A stretch of 64,000 bases of DNA from Arenibacter arenosicollis (GCF_014397245.1 NZ_JACLHY010000011.1:87107-151106); one strand, 5' to 3'. Positions 1 through 10,179 are shown, numbered from the stretch's first letter. A program made the numbers and translations. Notes: a model not told the origin generated them from the letters alone.

Positions 1-338
1 GTTGGAATTTGGTAACCAAAAACTTTTGGAAATCGGTTGGGGTAAATTTTATCCTGGGATTTTTAATTGGGCTTTTGTTCATGGTAATTATTATGATACC
101 CGGAATTCTTATCGGAATCTACACATTTCACGTGGTTCAAAATGATGTTGACCTAGGTGCCTCAATAGTACCGACCATCATTTATACCTTGGGAACCTGC
201 CTATTACTTATTATAGGGGTATATTCACAATGTTTGTCCCAATTCGTAAATGGTCTTTTATACTTTTCCCTGCACGAAAAAACGTATAATTTAAATTCGA
301 GAAGCAAAATAGACCAAATAGGACTTGAGGACCAGTGA
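1..338 (+). CDS. Membrane protein of the DUF4129/MoxR operon, 5' partial
   Basis: The reading frame is open at the left window edge, so only the C-terminal part is present. It shows two long hydrophobic segments (roughly FILGFLIGLLFMVIIMIPG and IIYTLGTCLLLIIGVYS) followed by a short polar tail. The first in-window start codon (TTG at 9) is probably internal. Its stop overlaps the GTG start of the DUF4129 gene in a GTGA arrangement, which implies translational coupling. A multi-pass membrane protein at this place is usual in Bacteroidetes MoxR/DUF58 loci. I do not recognise a precise family, and the function is unknown. Confidence 0.7.
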   Translation, partial: WNLVTKNFWKSVGVNFILGFLIGLLFMVIIMIPGILIGIYTFHVVQNDVDLGASIVPTIIYTLGTCLLLIIGVYSQCLSQFVNGLLYFSLHEKTYNLNSRSKIDQIGLEDQ

Positions 339-1063
339 TAAAAATAAATTTTACTATTTGCAGCTTTTTTGTACTATTCTCCGGGTCCGCCCAAGGGGAA
401 AAAGATTCCATTACCTTAAATGAAGATAGGGGCGGCAACTTAGTAATCCGCTCTTTGGACGAAAATCTGGCACAGAAATATCAGGGCAAAGAATTTAACT
501 ACTCCATTAAGGACGGGGAATCCCAAAATTTATTGGCACGTTTTCTCAACTGGTTAATGAACGGATTAAAGGATGTTTTTGGCATAGACCTCCCCCCGGG
601 AATCACTCAAATTTTGGAGTACCTCATATACTACCTTATGGGTGCATTGGCCATATACCTGCTTGTAAGATTTTTAACCGGGGAAAGTGCCTCTGCCATA
701 TTTAGAAAAAAAGCTACTTCTTTCACAAATATAAACCTGGCCGAGGAACATATAGAAAGTCTGGATTTGGATGTATTGGTAAACGATGCCATAAAGCAAA
801 GAAATTACCGATTGGCCATTCGCTATCAATACTTAAAGGTTTTAAAAACACTATCACAGCAGCAGATCATTGAATGGCATTATGAAAAAACAAATCAGGA
901 TTATGAAAAAGAAATAAAAGTTCCGGCAATAAAGCTGCTCTTCAAAGATGTATCCTATCTCTACGACCATATTTGGTACGGGGAACAGGAGATAGACGAG
1001 CATAAATACATGGCTGCCCAGATGAAATTTACCAACCTAAATAATATAGGGAGCAATGGATAG
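335..1063 (+). CDS. DUF4129 domain-containing membrane protein
   Basis: 242 aa. An N-terminal signal-like segment (1-20), an extracytoplasmic stretch, a single membrane helix near 91-114, and a cytoplasmic DUF4129-type helical domain from about 140. In that domain the run of Asp, Arg, Tyr and Leu around NDAIKQRNYRLAIRYQYLK is typical. The GTG start overlaps the previous stop, and the 3' end overlaps the DUF4350 gene by 8 bp, so the genes are tightly coupled. DUF4129 proteins regularly accompany MoxR and DUF58 genes. The biochemical role is not established; envelope or stress function is inferred from context only. Confidence 0.85.
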   Translation: MIKINFTICSFFVLFSGSAQGEKDSITLNEDRGGNLVIRSLDENLAQKYQGKEFNYSIKDGESQNLLARFLNWLMNGLKDVFGIDLPPGITQILEYLIYYLMGALAIYLLVRFLTGESASAIFRKKATSFTNINLAEEHIESLDLDVLVNDAIKQRNYRLAIRYQYLKVLKTLSQQQIIEWHYEKTNQDYEKEIKVPAIKLLFKDVSYLYDHIWYGEQEIDEHKYMAAQMKFTNLNNIGSNG

Positions 1064-2267
1064 GCGTTCTAAAATTATCTTGGGCCTATTTCTTGCGGTA
1101 CTTATAGGTACCGTGGTAACCGAAATTGTACGCCCCAAACCCCTGAACTGGAGACCATCCTATACGTCATCGGACAAGATACCTTTTGGTTGTTATGTTT
1201 TGTACGAAGAACTTCCAAATCTGTTCCCTGAACAGGAAATATATTCATCCAACGAAAGTTTGTACAATATCTTGGTAGATCGTGATACCACAAAAACTTC
1301 CAACTACTTGCTGATAAATGATTTCTTGGACCTGGATAAACAGGAAACCCATCAATTACTGCAGTATGTAAGTGGTGGCAACGACACCTTTATTGCAGCT
1401 TCAGGTTTTGGCTCCATCTTATCGGACACCCTAAACATAAAGGTCGAAACCCAATATTCGGTAAAGGAGGATACAGTACAAATTCGTCTTACCAACAATT
1501 CCTTTTCAAAAAGAAACTATACCCTTTCAAGGGGTGTTTACAATACGCACTTCTCATCGGTTGATTCCTTGAACACTACTATTTTGGGCTACATTTCATT
1601 CGACACAGAAAAAGGGCTTATTAATTCGGGGTCCACGGAAAATACCGAAAGCCCCAATTTTGTGAGAATAAAATTTGGAAAGGGAAATTTTTACCTGAAT
1701 ACCACACCACAGACATTTACAAATTATTATATGTTAAAGGATAACGCCGGCTATGTTGCCAATACCTTTTCCTATTTAAAAGACAAGGATGTATATTGGG
1801 ATAATTATAAGAAATCCGGGCGTATCGTCATAGACTCGCCAATGCGTTTTGTACTTAACCAAGAATCCTTAAAATGGGCCTATTATCTTAGTATGATTGG
1901 TTTATTGATTTTTATAATATTTAAGGCGAAGCGGGAACAACGTATTATTCCCGTCATTAAACCCTTGGAGAATTCATCGATCGAATTTGCCAAAACCGTT
2001 GGGGGTCTATACTACGAACATAGGGATTTTACCGATTTAAGCTCTAAAAAAATCAACTTTTTCCTGGAGCATATCAGAAGTCATTACCACCTCAACACAG
2101 AATCTATAAACGAAAAAACAGCTAGAGATCTATCGGCAAAAACGGGCAAACCACTTTCGGAAACCCAAGAAATTTTAGATCTAATAATACAACTTAAAAG
2201 TAAAACACATCACAGTGAACAGGATGTAATTCATCTGAATAAAAAATTGAATCAATTTAATAAATAA
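1056..2267 (+). CDS. DUF4350 domain-containing protein
   Basis: 403 aa. A membrane helix at about 7-25, a large extracytoplasmic part with the DUF4350 fold (GATase-like without an obvious catalytic Cys), a second helix at about 274-290, and a charged cytoplasmic C-terminus. It overlaps DUF4129 by 8 bp and ends 3 bp before the MoxR gene, so all belong to one transcript. The ATG at 1056 was chosen because it gives the short positively charged N-terminus MDRRSK before the first helix. Function unknown; the neighbourhood suggests a partner of the MoxR ATPase. Confidence 0.85.
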   Translation: MDRRSKIILGLFLAVLIGTVVTEIVRPKPLNWRPSYTSSDKIPFGCYVLYEELPNLFPEQEIYSSNESLYNILVDRDTTKTSNYLLINDFLDLDKQETHQLLQYVSGGNDTFIAASGFGSILSDTLNIKVETQYSVKEDTVQIRLTNNSFSKRNYTLSRGVYNTHFSSVDSLNTTILGYISFDTEKGLINSGSTENTESPNFVRIKFGKGNFYLNTTPQTFTNYYMLKDNAGYVANTFSYLKDKDVYWDNYKKSGRIVIDSPMRFVLNQESLKWAYYLSMIGLLIFIIFKAKREQRIIPVIKPLENSSIEFAKTVGGLYYEHRDFTDLSSKKINFFLEHIRSHYHLNTESINEKTARDLSAKTGKPLSETQEILDLIIQLKSKTHHSEQDVIHLNKKLNQFNK

Positions 2268-2270
2268 GGC

Positions 2271-3275
2271 ATGGAAGAAATTCAGAAAGGGGACGATAAC
2301 AACCCGTTGGAATTTAAAAGTAGAATAGACCTTGGTCAGTTGCAAACCTCGGTAACACAGATAAAGTCGGAATTAGGGAGAGTGATCATTGGTCAACAGG
2401 ACATGATTGAATTGCTAATTATATCTATCCTTGCCAACGGACATTCCCTAATCGAAGGAGTCCCGGGGGTAGCCAAAACGGTTACCGCAAAACTCTTGGC
2501 AAAAACCATGGATGTAGGCTTTAGCAGAATCCAATTTACCCCGGACCTAATGCCGAGCGACATTTTGGGCACCTCCATTTTTAATGTAAAGACCTCTGAA
2601 TTTGAATTTAAAAAAGGCCCTCTATTTTCCAATATTATTTTGATCGATGAAATAAATCGAGCCCCTGCAAAGACTCAGGCGGCCCTTTTCGAGGCCATGG
2701 CAGAACGACAGATTACCATGGATGGTCTCACCTATGAAATGGAACCTCCCTTTTTGGTGTTCGCTACCCAAAACCCCATAGAACAAGAAGGTACATACCG
2801 ACTTCCCGAAGCTCAATTGGATAGATTCCTATTTAAAATTAAGGTGAATTATCCTTCTTTGGAGGAAGAAATCCAGATATTGGAAAGTAAACATCGTCAG
2901 AAAAACAAAAACATTGAAAGCTTAATAACGTCTGTACTCACAGCAAAGCAAATAGCAAACTACCAGGACACCATTAAGGAAATCATTATAGAGGACAATT
3001 TGATGAAGTACATTGCTGGCATTGTTAACAACACGCGCAGCAATGCCAATCTATACCTTGGAGCCTCTCCAAGGGCCTCTATAGCCATAATGGACGCTTC
3101 CAAAGCGTTGGCCGCCCTTAACGGCCGCGATTTTATAACCCCTGACGATATTAAAAAAGTAGCGGTACCTATATTAGTGCACAGGGTATTATTGACCCCG
3201 GAAAGGGAAATGGAAGGCTTTACCCCGGACAAAGTGATAAAACAAATTTTGGAGACCATTGAAATCCCAAGATAA
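2271..3275 (+). CDS. MoxR-family AAA+ ATPase
   Basis: 334 aa, full length for the family. Walker A GVPGVAKT at 63-70; Walker B IILIDEINR at 122-130, followed by the MoxR signature APAKTQAALFEAM; sensor region ATQNPIEQEG; C-terminal AAA lid. MoxR ATPases act as chaperones that mature or remodel partner proteins, often ones with a von Willebrand factor A fold. The partner here is likely the DUF58 protein encoded 81 bp downstream. Transcribed with the DUF4129/DUF4350 genes. Confidence 0.95.
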   Translation: MEEIQKGDDNNPLEFKSRIDLGQLQTSVTQIKSELGRVIIGQQDMIELLIISILANGHSLIEGVPGVAKTVTAKLLAKTMDVGFSRIQFTPDLMPSDILGTSIFNVKTSEFEFKKGPLFSNIILIDEINRAPAKTQAALFEAMAERQITMDGLTYEMEPPFLVFATQNPIEQEGTYRLPEAQLDRFLFKIKVNYPSLEEEIQILESKHRQKNKNIESLITSVLTAKQIANYQDTIKEIIIEDNLMKYIAGIVNNTRSNANLYLGASPRASIAIMDASKALAALNGRDFITPDDIKKVAVPILVHRVLLTPEREMEGFTPDKVIKQILETIEIPR

Positions 3276-3356
3276 TTGGTTGATAATTAATTTAATCCTG
3301 TGCGAACGCGATGATAGGTTTTTCCATTATAAAGTAATGGATAGCATAAAAAATAC

Positions 3357-4691
3357 ATGAAAAAAATCTTTAAAAATATTTATCTCCAAAGGCGATTTTT
3401 TATCGTTTTATCAAGCTTGGTACTCAGCTTTTTAATCTCCTATATGGTTCCTGATATTTTGGGGGCAATAAAATTGTTATTCTATATTTTTTCTTTGATT
3501 TTTTTGGTTGATATTATTTTGGTTCTTGCCTCCAAAGGTGGAATAAGTGCTGAACGCATAGTTCCAGAAAAACTCTCTAATGGGGACGAGAACGAAATTG
3601 AAATAAACCTAAGTAATTCATACTTGTTCCCGGTAGGTTTGAAGATTTTGGATGAAATTCCCCATCAATTTCAGAAACGCGATTTTGGTATTGAAACTAC
3701 TCTAGGTAAAGGAAAGGAAAAGGCATTCCAATATTACCTTAGACCTACGGAAAGGGGTGTGTATTCTTTTGGAAATTTAAATGTCTTTGCCCATTCTCCA
3801 ATTGGCCTAATCTCCAAAAAATACACTTTTGGCAATGCACGGGAGGTCCCAGTATACCCTTCCTTTTTACAATTGCGGAAATATGACTTAATGGCCTTTA
3901 CCAATAGATTGTTCGAATATGGTCTTAAGAAAATTCGCCGTATTGGCCATACTATGGAGTTTGAGCAAATTAAGGATTATGTACAAGGAGATGATATTAG
4001 GAACATTAATTGGAAAGCTACTGCCAAAAAGGGCCAGCTAATGGTAAATCAATATCAGGATGAAAAATCACAGCCCATATACTCTGTAATCGATAAAGGA
4101 AGAGTGATGAAAATGCCTTTTAATGGCCTTAGCTTATTGGATTATGCCATTAACGCTACTCTGGTCATATCTCACATTGCACTTAAAAAGCAGGATAAGG
4201 CCGGGATGTTCGCCTTCAGCAAGAAGATGGAAAACCGGGTGGTCGCCGAAAGGCGAAGCTCCCAAATGAACCTAATACTGGAGACGCTCTACAATCTGGA
4301 AACCAATTTTGAAGAAAGTGATTACAGCCGATTGTATGCAGATATTAAGCGTAATATTAACCACAGAAGTCTAATATTACTCTATAGTAATTTTGAGACC
4401 TTGGACGCCCTACAACGGCAACTCCCCTATCTACAGGCTATTGCCAAACAACATTTATTAGTGGTCATTTTCTTTGAAAACACCGAGTTGACCAAGTTTG
4501 TGGATGAAAAAGCGGAGACAATCCAGCAAATATTTGAAAAAACCATCGCGGAGAAATTTGCTTATGAGAAGAAACTTATCGTCAACGAATTAAGAAAATA
4601 TGGCATACAGACTATCCTAACGAAACCCGAAAATCTTACTATTAACACAATCAACAAATACTTGGAAATAAAAGCTCGTGGATTAATTTAG
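3357..4691 (+). CDS. DUF58 domain-containing protein (vWA-like, BatA-type partner of MoxR)
   Basis: 444 aa. Two adjacent N-terminal membrane helices (about 14-52), a beta-rich region, then the DUF58 signature at 206-235 around GDDIRNINWKATAKKG. This is followed by a vWA-like stretch beginning IDKGRVM (243-249), whose Asp is in the position of a metal-binding residue. DUF58 proteins are regular companions of MoxR ATPases. The 81-bp gap after moxR has no terminator-like hairpin, so co-transcription is likely. Function inferred: envelope-associated scaffold acted on by MoxR. Confidence 0.9.
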   Translation: MKKIFKNIYLQRRFFIVLSSLVLSFLISYMVPDILGAIKLLFYIFSLIFLVDIILVLASKGGISAERIVPEKLSNGDENEIEINLSNSYLFPVGLKILDEIPHQFQKRDFGIETTLGKGKEKAFQYYLRPTERGVYSFGNLNVFAHSPIGLISKKYTFGNAREVPVYPSFLQLRKYDLMAFTNRLFEYGLKKIRRIGHTMEFEQIKDYVQGDDIRNINWKATAKKGQLMVNQYQDEKSQPIYSVIDKGRVMKMPFNGLSLLDYAINATLVISHIALKKQDKAGMFAFSKKMENRVVAERRSSQMNLILETLYNLETNFEESDYSRLYADIKRNINHRSLILLYSNFETLDALQRQLPYLQAIAKQHLLVVIFFENTELTKFVDEKAETIQQIFEKTIAEKFAYEKKLIVNELRKYGIQTILTKPENLTINTINKYLEIKARGLI

Positions 4692-4737
4692 AGCTTTAGA
4701 ATGGCCATATTGGACAGGATACTAGGATTATCCATGT

Positions 4738-5121
4738 TCACTTTTCAACACTTACAGCTCTCCCTTTGGACAGTCTAATCAACATCTCCCTTTTCCTTCT
4801 TTTTTTCTTTTCCGAAAAAATATCTATGGTAATCCCAACAGATACTCCCCCCAAAACTGTGGCCGTTAAGTCCCTATTATCCCAACCATTATAAATATGT
4901 TCATCATAGGCCTCTTTTGCCAAGCCTGCCAATAAACTGGATGCGAAGGCTCCTGCTATCCTCCAATAGCGATTACCATTGGAGATACGATCAGCTATAT
5001 CGGCACCAATGGCACCACTTATTGCACCAGCTGCAAAATGCTTAACCTTATCCTCCTGTAGTTGTGCGCTAATTGGTAAAGTAGAAAAAGAAATGATAAT
5101 ACCTATAATTATTCCTTTCAT
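4738..5121 (-). CDS. Small secreted glycine-rich hypothetical protein
   Basis: 127 aa. I place the start at the internal ATG (complement of 5119-5121), because it opens a good signal peptide (MKGIIIGIIISFSTLPISAQ). The longer frame to 5283 adds an unlikely N-terminus that overlaps the divergent DUF2007 gene. The mature part has DKVKHFAAGAISGAIGADIA, reminiscent of small YfiM-like periplasmic proteins, and further glycine/alanine-rich helices that could associate with membrane. The C-terminus is strongly basic (KKKRRKRE). Not confidently assigned to a family. Convergent with the DUF58 gene. Confidence 0.65.
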   Translation of the reverse strand: MKGIIIGIIISFSTLPISAQLQEDKVKHFAAGAISGAIGADIADRISNGNRYWRIAGAFASSLLAGLAKEAYDEHIYNGWDNRDLTATVLGGVSVGITIDIFSEKKKRRKREMLIRLSKGRAVSVEK

Positions 5122-5217
5122 GGGCCACAAAGATACTAAGGCCTTTATAAATACTTTTGGTAATTGTACCAAAAAATAAATTATGTAAATTGTACACAAC
5201 TCATAACATTGAAGAAT

Positions 5218-5442
5218 ATGGATTCCAATTACGCCAAGATATTTTCCGGCAATTTTATTTTGTCCCAGACGATTATAAATCAATTAAGAGAAATAGGTAT
5301 AGAACCGATTATAAAAGACGAATCGGAATCAGGAAGATTGGCAGGTTTTGGTTCTCCCATGCAGGGAGATCAAGAGATATTCGTTAATGCAGAAGAGTTG
5401 GCAAAAGCACAAAGTATTGTCCAAAAAGTTATTGGCGCGTAA
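5218..5442 (+). CDS. DUF2007 domain-containing protein
   Basis: 74 aa. The short reading IFSGNFILSQTIINQLREIG followed by PIIKDESESGRLAGFG and a C-terminal helix matches DUF2007 (putative signal-transducing proteins with a GlnB-like small fold). The ATG at 5218 is preferred over an upstream in-frame start at 5164, because family members begin just before the NYxKI(F/Y)xG segment. Divergent from the secreted protein on the minus strand. No partner is evident and the ligand is unknown. Confidence 0.8.
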   Translation: MDSNYAKIFSGNFILSQTIINQLREIGIEPIIKDESESGRLAGFGSPMQGDQEIFVNAEELAKAQSIVQKVIGA

Positions 5443-5764
5443 AATCCGGGCCATTGCATTGTACTCTAACAATTCCGAGTACAATTGTAACTAAAAGTTT
5501 GCCCAGTCATGATCTAAACTCATTAGTCAGAACATCAACATAAATTAACTTGATTCTGGCATATCTCCCTAGAATTCACTATTTTTAGATAAAGAAATAT
5601 TAGTTTTTCTTTCCCCCTCCGTTAGCGTTTATTAATTCTCCCCTTGTAATTTAGAACTTTACTTTTAAGAACCTAGTCAATCTATATTCAGATATAGTTT
5701 GACCTTACTTGCTAGTTTTATAATCCAATTGGGAATTAACACATCAATACAAATTTTCAACGTC
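5443..5764. other. Intergenic stretch, 322 bp
   Basis: No convincing reading frame. There is one imperfectly terminator-like hairpin just after the DUF2007 gene: arms ATTGTACTC at 5458-5466 and GAGTACAAT at 5477-5485, with no T-run behind it. The rest is AT-rich leader sequence before the TPR gene. Confidence 0.5.
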
Positions 5765-7495
5765 ATGAAAACAAAATTAAGTCTCTTGATAATAGCCTTA
5801 GTACTATTACCACTTGTTTACTATTGGACACCAGAACCTACACCACAAGTACTGGAAGTAACGCAGGAAGCCAGTTTTTACTCCATGAAATGTACCGTTG
5901 CCAAATACCTCTTGAGCAATGTAGACACTACACAGCAAATTGCACCGCTGTTTGAGAACCTAGGTAATTTACATTTCGGCATAAGCACCAAAAACCAAAA
6001 GGCTCAAGCTTATTTTGATCAAGGCATAAAACTTACCTATGCTTTTAACCATGCCGAAGCCCATCGTTCGTTTATGGAAGCATCACGGCTTGACCCAAAG
6101 GCTGCAATGACCTATTGGGGCCAGGCATATACCTTAGGTCCCAACATAAATGACCCTATGCCCGATGACGAGCGCAGGACAAAATCTTATGAAGCCCTCA
6201 CAAAAGCCAAGAACTTAGCCCAAAATGGTACTCCAAAAGAAAAGGCTTTAATAGATGCTTTGACCCATAGATATAGTAGTGACTTAACAAAGGATATTCC
6301 GGAATTAAATATGACCTACATGAATGCCATGGAAAAAGTAGTGAAGAAATTTTCCGACGATGCCAATATTCAAACCTTATACGCGGCTTCCGTTATGAAT
6401 ACCATGCCCTGGAATTATTGGGACAACGATGGCAACCCAGCTCCCAATACACTAAAGGGAAAAGCTGCCCTGGAGCGTGCCATGGCCCTGAATCCTGACC
6501 ATCCAGGGGCACATCATTATTATATACACATGGTGGAACTTCCTAAACCGGACCTCGCCATTCCCAGTGCTGATAAACTAGGGTCCTTAATGCCAGCAGC
6601 AGGCCATATTGTACATATGCCCTCACATATTTATATAAGGGTAGGTAGGTATGAGGATGCCGTAAAGGTAAATCAGGCCGCAATTTTGGCAGATGAGGAT
6701 TATATTTCGCAATGTTATTCACAGGGCATGTACCCACTTGGATACTACCCTCATAATTTGCACTTTCTATGGTCTGCCTCCACCCTTTTGGGCAATAGCG
6801 ATCTGGCCATTGACGCCGCCAAAAAAACCGCAGAAAAAGTCCCTATTGGCGAGATGACAACATTGCCATTCCTACAAGATTTTGCATCAACGCCACTTTT
6901 GGCCTATACACGGTTTGGAAAATGGAATGAAATTTTGACGATACCCTATCCAGGGGATGATTACAAACATCTTAAACTTATTTGGCACTATTCAAGGGGC
7001 ATTGCCTTTATTAGAAAAAATAATATTAAAGAAGCTAAAGAAGAATTAGAGGCCCTTTCCGCTATGAAGAACGACCCGCAATTAGAAACTGTAGTTGCCA
7101 ACTATACCAATCCATCTTCAAATATTGCTCAGATTGCCCATGCGGTAATTTCGGGTGAGATTGCTGCTGCTGAAGGCGATTTACCAAATGCCATGGAGCA
7201 TCTTTCAAAAGCCATTTACCTGGAAGACCATTTAATTTACAGCGAACCTACTGCCTGGCATATACCTGTGAGGCAGACGTTGGGGGCCATCTTGGTAAAA
7301 GCTGAAAAATTTTCGGAAGCCGAAAAATTATATAAGGAGGATCTGGAAGTTCTCCGCCAGAACGGTTGGTCCTTAATTGGTCTACACGAAAGCCTAATTG
7401 GGCAAGGTAAATTGGAAGAAGCTAAAAAGATCAAACAAGAATTTGATACCGCTTGGAAACATGCCGATATAAAGATAACAACATCTATTTTATGA
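5765..7495 (+). CDS. Tetratricopeptide repeat protein, exported
   Basis: 576 aa. The start at 5765 gives an N-terminal signal or anchor (MKTKLSLLIIALVLLPLVYY); an upstream frame start at 5699 would bury it. TPR-like helix pairs run through the protein, for example QGIKLTYAFNHAEAHRSFMEASRLDP, later KVNQAAILADEDYIS, and near the C-terminus FSEAEKLYKEDLEVLRQNG. Proteins of this type (periplasmic TPR proteins with an HHYYIHMVE segment, here HPGAHHYYIHMVE) are common in Bacteroidetes. Their biochemical role is unclear; protein-protein interaction is inferred from the repeats. Monocistronic by spacing. Confidence 0.85.
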   Translation: MKTKLSLLIIALVLLPLVYYWTPEPTPQVLEVTQEASFYSMKCTVAKYLLSNVDTTQQIAPLFENLGNLHFGISTKNQKAQAYFDQGIKLTYAFNHAEAHRSFMEASRLDPKAAMTYWGQAYTLGPNINDPMPDDERRTKSYEALTKAKNLAQNGTPKEKALIDALTHRYSSDLTKDIPELNMTYMNAMEKVVKKFSDDANIQTLYAASVMNTMPWNYWDNDGNPAPNTLKGKAALERAMALNPDHPGAHHYYIHMVELPKPDLAIPSADKLGSLMPAAGHIVHMPSHIYIRVGRYEDAVKVNQAAILADEDYISQCYSQGMYPLGYYPHNLHFLWSASTLLGNSDLAIDAAKKTAEKVPIGEMTTLPFLQDFASTPLLAYTRFGKWNEILTIPYPGDDYKHLKLIWHYSRGIAFIRKNNIKEAKEELEALSAMKNDPQLETVVANYTNPSSNIAQIAHAVISGEIAAAEGDLPNAMEHLSKAIYLEDHLIYSEPTAWHIPVRQTLGAILVKAEKFSEAEKLYKEDLEVLRQNGWSLIGLHESLIGQGKLEEAKKIKQEFDTAWKHADIKITTSIL

Positions 7496-7599
7496 TTTTG
7501 AAAGGCCAATTTCCAAATTTGAGGGACACTTTAAACCTAATTTTCCCCAATTGCGTTATGAAACCTAGGTGTGATAAAATACTTTAAACAATATTCATT

Positions 7600-8541
7600 T
7601 TACAATTGCTTCACCTCGGCCTTCGCAATTGTAAATTCCTTTATTAAATCGGCTACAATTTGGGCTGCGGGTTTAATATCATGGATAATAGCTGCAACTT
7701 GACCTATTTCCAGTTCCCCTTCGTCCAAATCACCCTCGAACATACCTCTTTTTGCTCGTGCTCTGCCCAACAGCACTTTTAGCTCTTCCACGGAAGCACA
7801 GGCAGCATAGGCTTGTTGTATATCACTATAAAACTTATTTTTTATTAATCTTACCGGGGCCAATTCCTTTAAGGTCAACTGGGTTGCCCCGTCACCGGCC
7901 TCTACCACTTTTTGCTTAAACAGGTGGTGGGACGAGGCTTCATCGCTGGCTACAAATCGACTACCTACCTGAACCCCATCGGCACCCAAAACCATAACGG
8001 CCAACATGGCCCTGCCCGTGGCAATTCCACCAGCAGCAATTAAAGGAATACTTATTTTTTCTTTTACAGCAGGAATTAATGTCAGTGTAGTGGTCTCATC
8101 CCTTCCATTATGTCCACCTGCCTCAAAACCTTCCGCAACAATAGCATCTACTCCAGCCTCCTCAGCCTTTTGGGCAAATTTAACACTACTCACCACATGT
8201 ACCACAGTAATTCCCTTGTCTTTTAAAAAGGAGGTCCAAGTTTTTGGATTGCCAGCCGATGTAAATACAATCTTTACACCTAGGTCTACAATGATATCCA
8301 TTAGCCTATCAATATCCGGATAAAGCATAGGTATGTTTACGGCGAAGGGCTTATTGGTGGCCAACTTACATTTCTCTATATGTTCGCGCAGGACCTCGGG
8401 GTACATGGATCCCGCTCCTATTATACCCAGTCCTCCAGCATTGGAAACAGCCGAAGCCAAACGCCATCCACTGGCCCAAACCATTCCAGCCTGAATTAAT
8501 GGGTATTTAATTCCAAAAAGCTCGGTAATTCTATTTTGCAT
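7600..8541 (-). CDS. NAD(P)H-dependent flavin oxidoreductase (nitronate monooxygenase / FabK-like)
   Basis: 313 aa TIM-barrel FMN enzyme. N-terminal PLIQAGMVWASG with the glycine-rich AGGLGIIGAGSM; the active-site loop EGFEAGGHNGR containing the conserved His; the phosphate-binding IPLIAAGGIATG and GADGVQVGSRF. The family covers 2-nitropropane dioxygenases/nitronate monooxygenases and FabK enoyl-ACP reductases, and sequence alone does not settle which. Only 126 bp lie between it and mnmA upstream on the same strand, so they may share a transcript. Confidence 0.88.
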   Translation of the reverse strand: MQNRITELFGIKYPLIQAGMVWASGWRLASAVSNAGGLGIIGAGSMYPEVLREHIEKCKLATNKPFAVNIPMLYPDIDRLMDIIVDLGVKIVFTSAGNPKTWTSFLKDKGITVVHVVSSVKFAQKAEEAGVDAIVAEGFEAGGHNGRDETTTLTLIPAVKEKISIPLIAAGGIATGRAMLAVMVLGADGVQVGSRFVASDEASSHHLFKQKVVEAGDGATQLTLKELAPVRLIKNKFYSDIQQAYAACASVEELKVLLGRARAKRGMFEGDLDEGELEIGQVAAIIHDIKPAAQIVADLIKEFTIAKAEVKQL

Positions 8542-8667
8542 AAATACCTTATCTATTTCCGGACGGTTTAAATTTCAATGGCAGTCCAGAAATATTTGTT
8601 TGTTGGTTAATATTAGATATCAAATTTTACCTAATTGATGCATCAGCTTTATACAAGCCCACAGTTG

Positions 8668-9858
8668 TTAGGAGATTACTCCGGAGCCTATCAATTCTTC
8701 CCCAATATACCAGGCCACAAACTGACCTTCCGTAATGGCCGATTGCTTTTCTTCAAAATCGACATACAAACCGGCATCTACTCTATATAAGGTTGCTTTC
8801 TGCAAAGGTTGTCTATATCTTATCCTAGCCATAACTTCCATGCTCTGGTCCACCTCCAAGGCCAAATCGGTACGCACCCAATGCAATTCATCATTGTTGA
8901 CAAATAGGGTCCTACGATAAAGTCCAGGGTGGCTTTTGCCTTGACCGGTGTAGATTACATTTTGATCAACATCTGTCTCTATTACAAATAATGGTTCTTT
9001 AGTACCACCTACATCCAAACCTTTGCGTTGTCCCTTGGTAAAATAATGGGCACCTTGGTGCTCCCCAACTACCTTCCCGTCGGTTAGGTCATAATGAGGC
9101 TTTTCTGCAAAAAACGCTAATTCCTCTAACTTGGAATTAAACTCGGGAACATTATCAGCGTACTGCTCCAATACGGCAGGCACCTCAACAATAACACCCT
9201 TTTTGGGTCTCAGTTTTTGTTGTAAAAATTCGGGCAAGCGAACTTTCCCAATAAAACAAAGACCTTGGGAGTCTTTTTTATCCGCAGTGATCAAATTATT
9301 TGCTGCAGCTATTTTACGCACCTCAGGCTTCAATAATTCCCCAATAGGGAATAAGGTTTTAGAAAGCTGGTCCTGTGACAGTTGACATAAAAAATAGGAC
9401 TGGTCCTTATTTCCATCGGCTCCCGCTAGCAATTGATAGGTTTCCGACCCATCTTCATTCTTAATAACGCCTTTTCTGCAATAATGACCTGTGGCCACGT
9501 AGTCCGCTCCCAGCTGCATGGCTATTTTCATAAACACATCAAACTTAATTTCGCGATTACAAAGCACATCTGGATTAGGAGTCCTACCTTTTTCATATTC
9601 CCTGAACATATAGTCAACGATACGCTCCTTATATTGGGCACTTAGGTCCACTGTCTGAAAAGGTATTCCTAACTTCTCGGCAACAATTAGTGCGTCATTG
9701 CTATCCTCCAGCCATGGGCATTCCTTGGAAATGGTCACGGAATCGTCATGCCAGTTTTTCATAAATAGGCCTATAACCTCATATCCCTGTTCCTTTAAGA
9801 GATATGCTGTAACACTGGAATCCACACCACCGGAAAGTCCGACTACCACCTTTCTCAT
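8668..9858 (-). CDS. mnmA: tRNA 2-thiouridine(34) synthase
   Basis: 396 aa, a normal length. Thiolates the wobble uridine of Lys, Glu and Gln tRNAs. The PP-loop SGGVDSS at 9-15 binds ATP. The two catalytic cysteines are visible at C100 (PDVLCNRE) and C201 (DSQGLCFIG). A tRNA-binding middle region and C-terminal beta barrel follow. The ATG complement of 9856-9858 begins [11 protein letters not shown] as in orthologues. An in-frame open stretch just upstream ends in TGA overlapping this ATG, but it has no good start codon, and I read it as leader. Confidence 0.96.
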   Translation of the reverse strand: MRKVVVGLSGGVDSSVTAYLLKEQGYEVIGLFMKNWHDDSVTISKECPWLEDSNDALIVAEKLGIPFQTVDLSAQYKERIVDYMFREYEKGRTPNPDVLCNREIKFDVFMKIAMQLGADYVATGHYCRKGVIKNEDGSETYQLLAGADGNKDQSYFLCQLSQDQLSKTLFPIGELLKPEVRKIAAANNLITADKKDSQGLCFIGKVRLPEFLQQKLRPKKGVIVEVPAVLEQYADNVPEFNSKLEELAFFAEKPHYDLTDGKVVGEHQGAHYFTKGQRKGLDVGGTKEPLFVIETDVDQNVIYTGQGKSHPGLYRRTLFVNNDELHWVRTDLALEVDQSMEVMARIRYRQPLQKATLYRVDAGLYVDFEEKQSAITEGQFVAWYIGEELIGSGVIS

Positions 9859-9929
9859 ACGTTTAAATCTTCTTTTATGTATTGTACCCCTTGGTCGTCT
9901 TCCACCAATAATGACTTACAATTAGTATG

Positions 9930-9937
9930 CAAAAATA
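9930..9937 (-). promoter_or_regulatory. Possible -7 element of mnmA
   Basis: The minus strand reads TATTTTTG here, an exact match to the Bacteroidetes TAnnTTTG box, about 72 nt before the mnmA start. No clear TTTG box lies 19 bp further upstream, so this is only a half-supported promoter. Confidence 0.35.
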
Positions 9938-10143
9938 CAAAATTGGGATTTGGTTGCTTTAAAAATCTGGCTCAATAACAACTAAGGGAAGACCCCAATA
10001 ATAGTAACCAATTTTAATCGTCCTATTTTTGGACAAGACTAAAAAAATTTGGATCTAATTATTTAAGGATTTTTAATAGACAAACGGAAAGTCGTCAACC
10101 TTAAAATAGGAATAAAATTATGTATACAAATCCCTAAACAACA

Positions 10144-10179
10144 AAAGGAGCCACTTTAGCATACTAAAAAGGCTCCTTT
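10144..10179 (-). terminator. Second hairpin downstream of the DUF6515 gene
   Basis: Arms AAAGGAGCC (10144-10152) and GGCTCCTTT (10171-10179) with an 18-nt loop. Read on the minus strand it is followed by a T-rich tail (TTTTGTTGTTT). It lies 82 bp beyond the stronger terminator of the DUF6515 gene, so it is either a backup terminator or the end of a short separate transcript. Otherwise the 457-bp gap 9859-10315 has no coding sequence. Confidence 0.45.

Noticed and set aside
9859..9935. Possible short peptide frame ending in TGA over the mnmA start
   Set aside because: The frame has no ATG and starts inside the presumed promoter; I read it as leader sequence.
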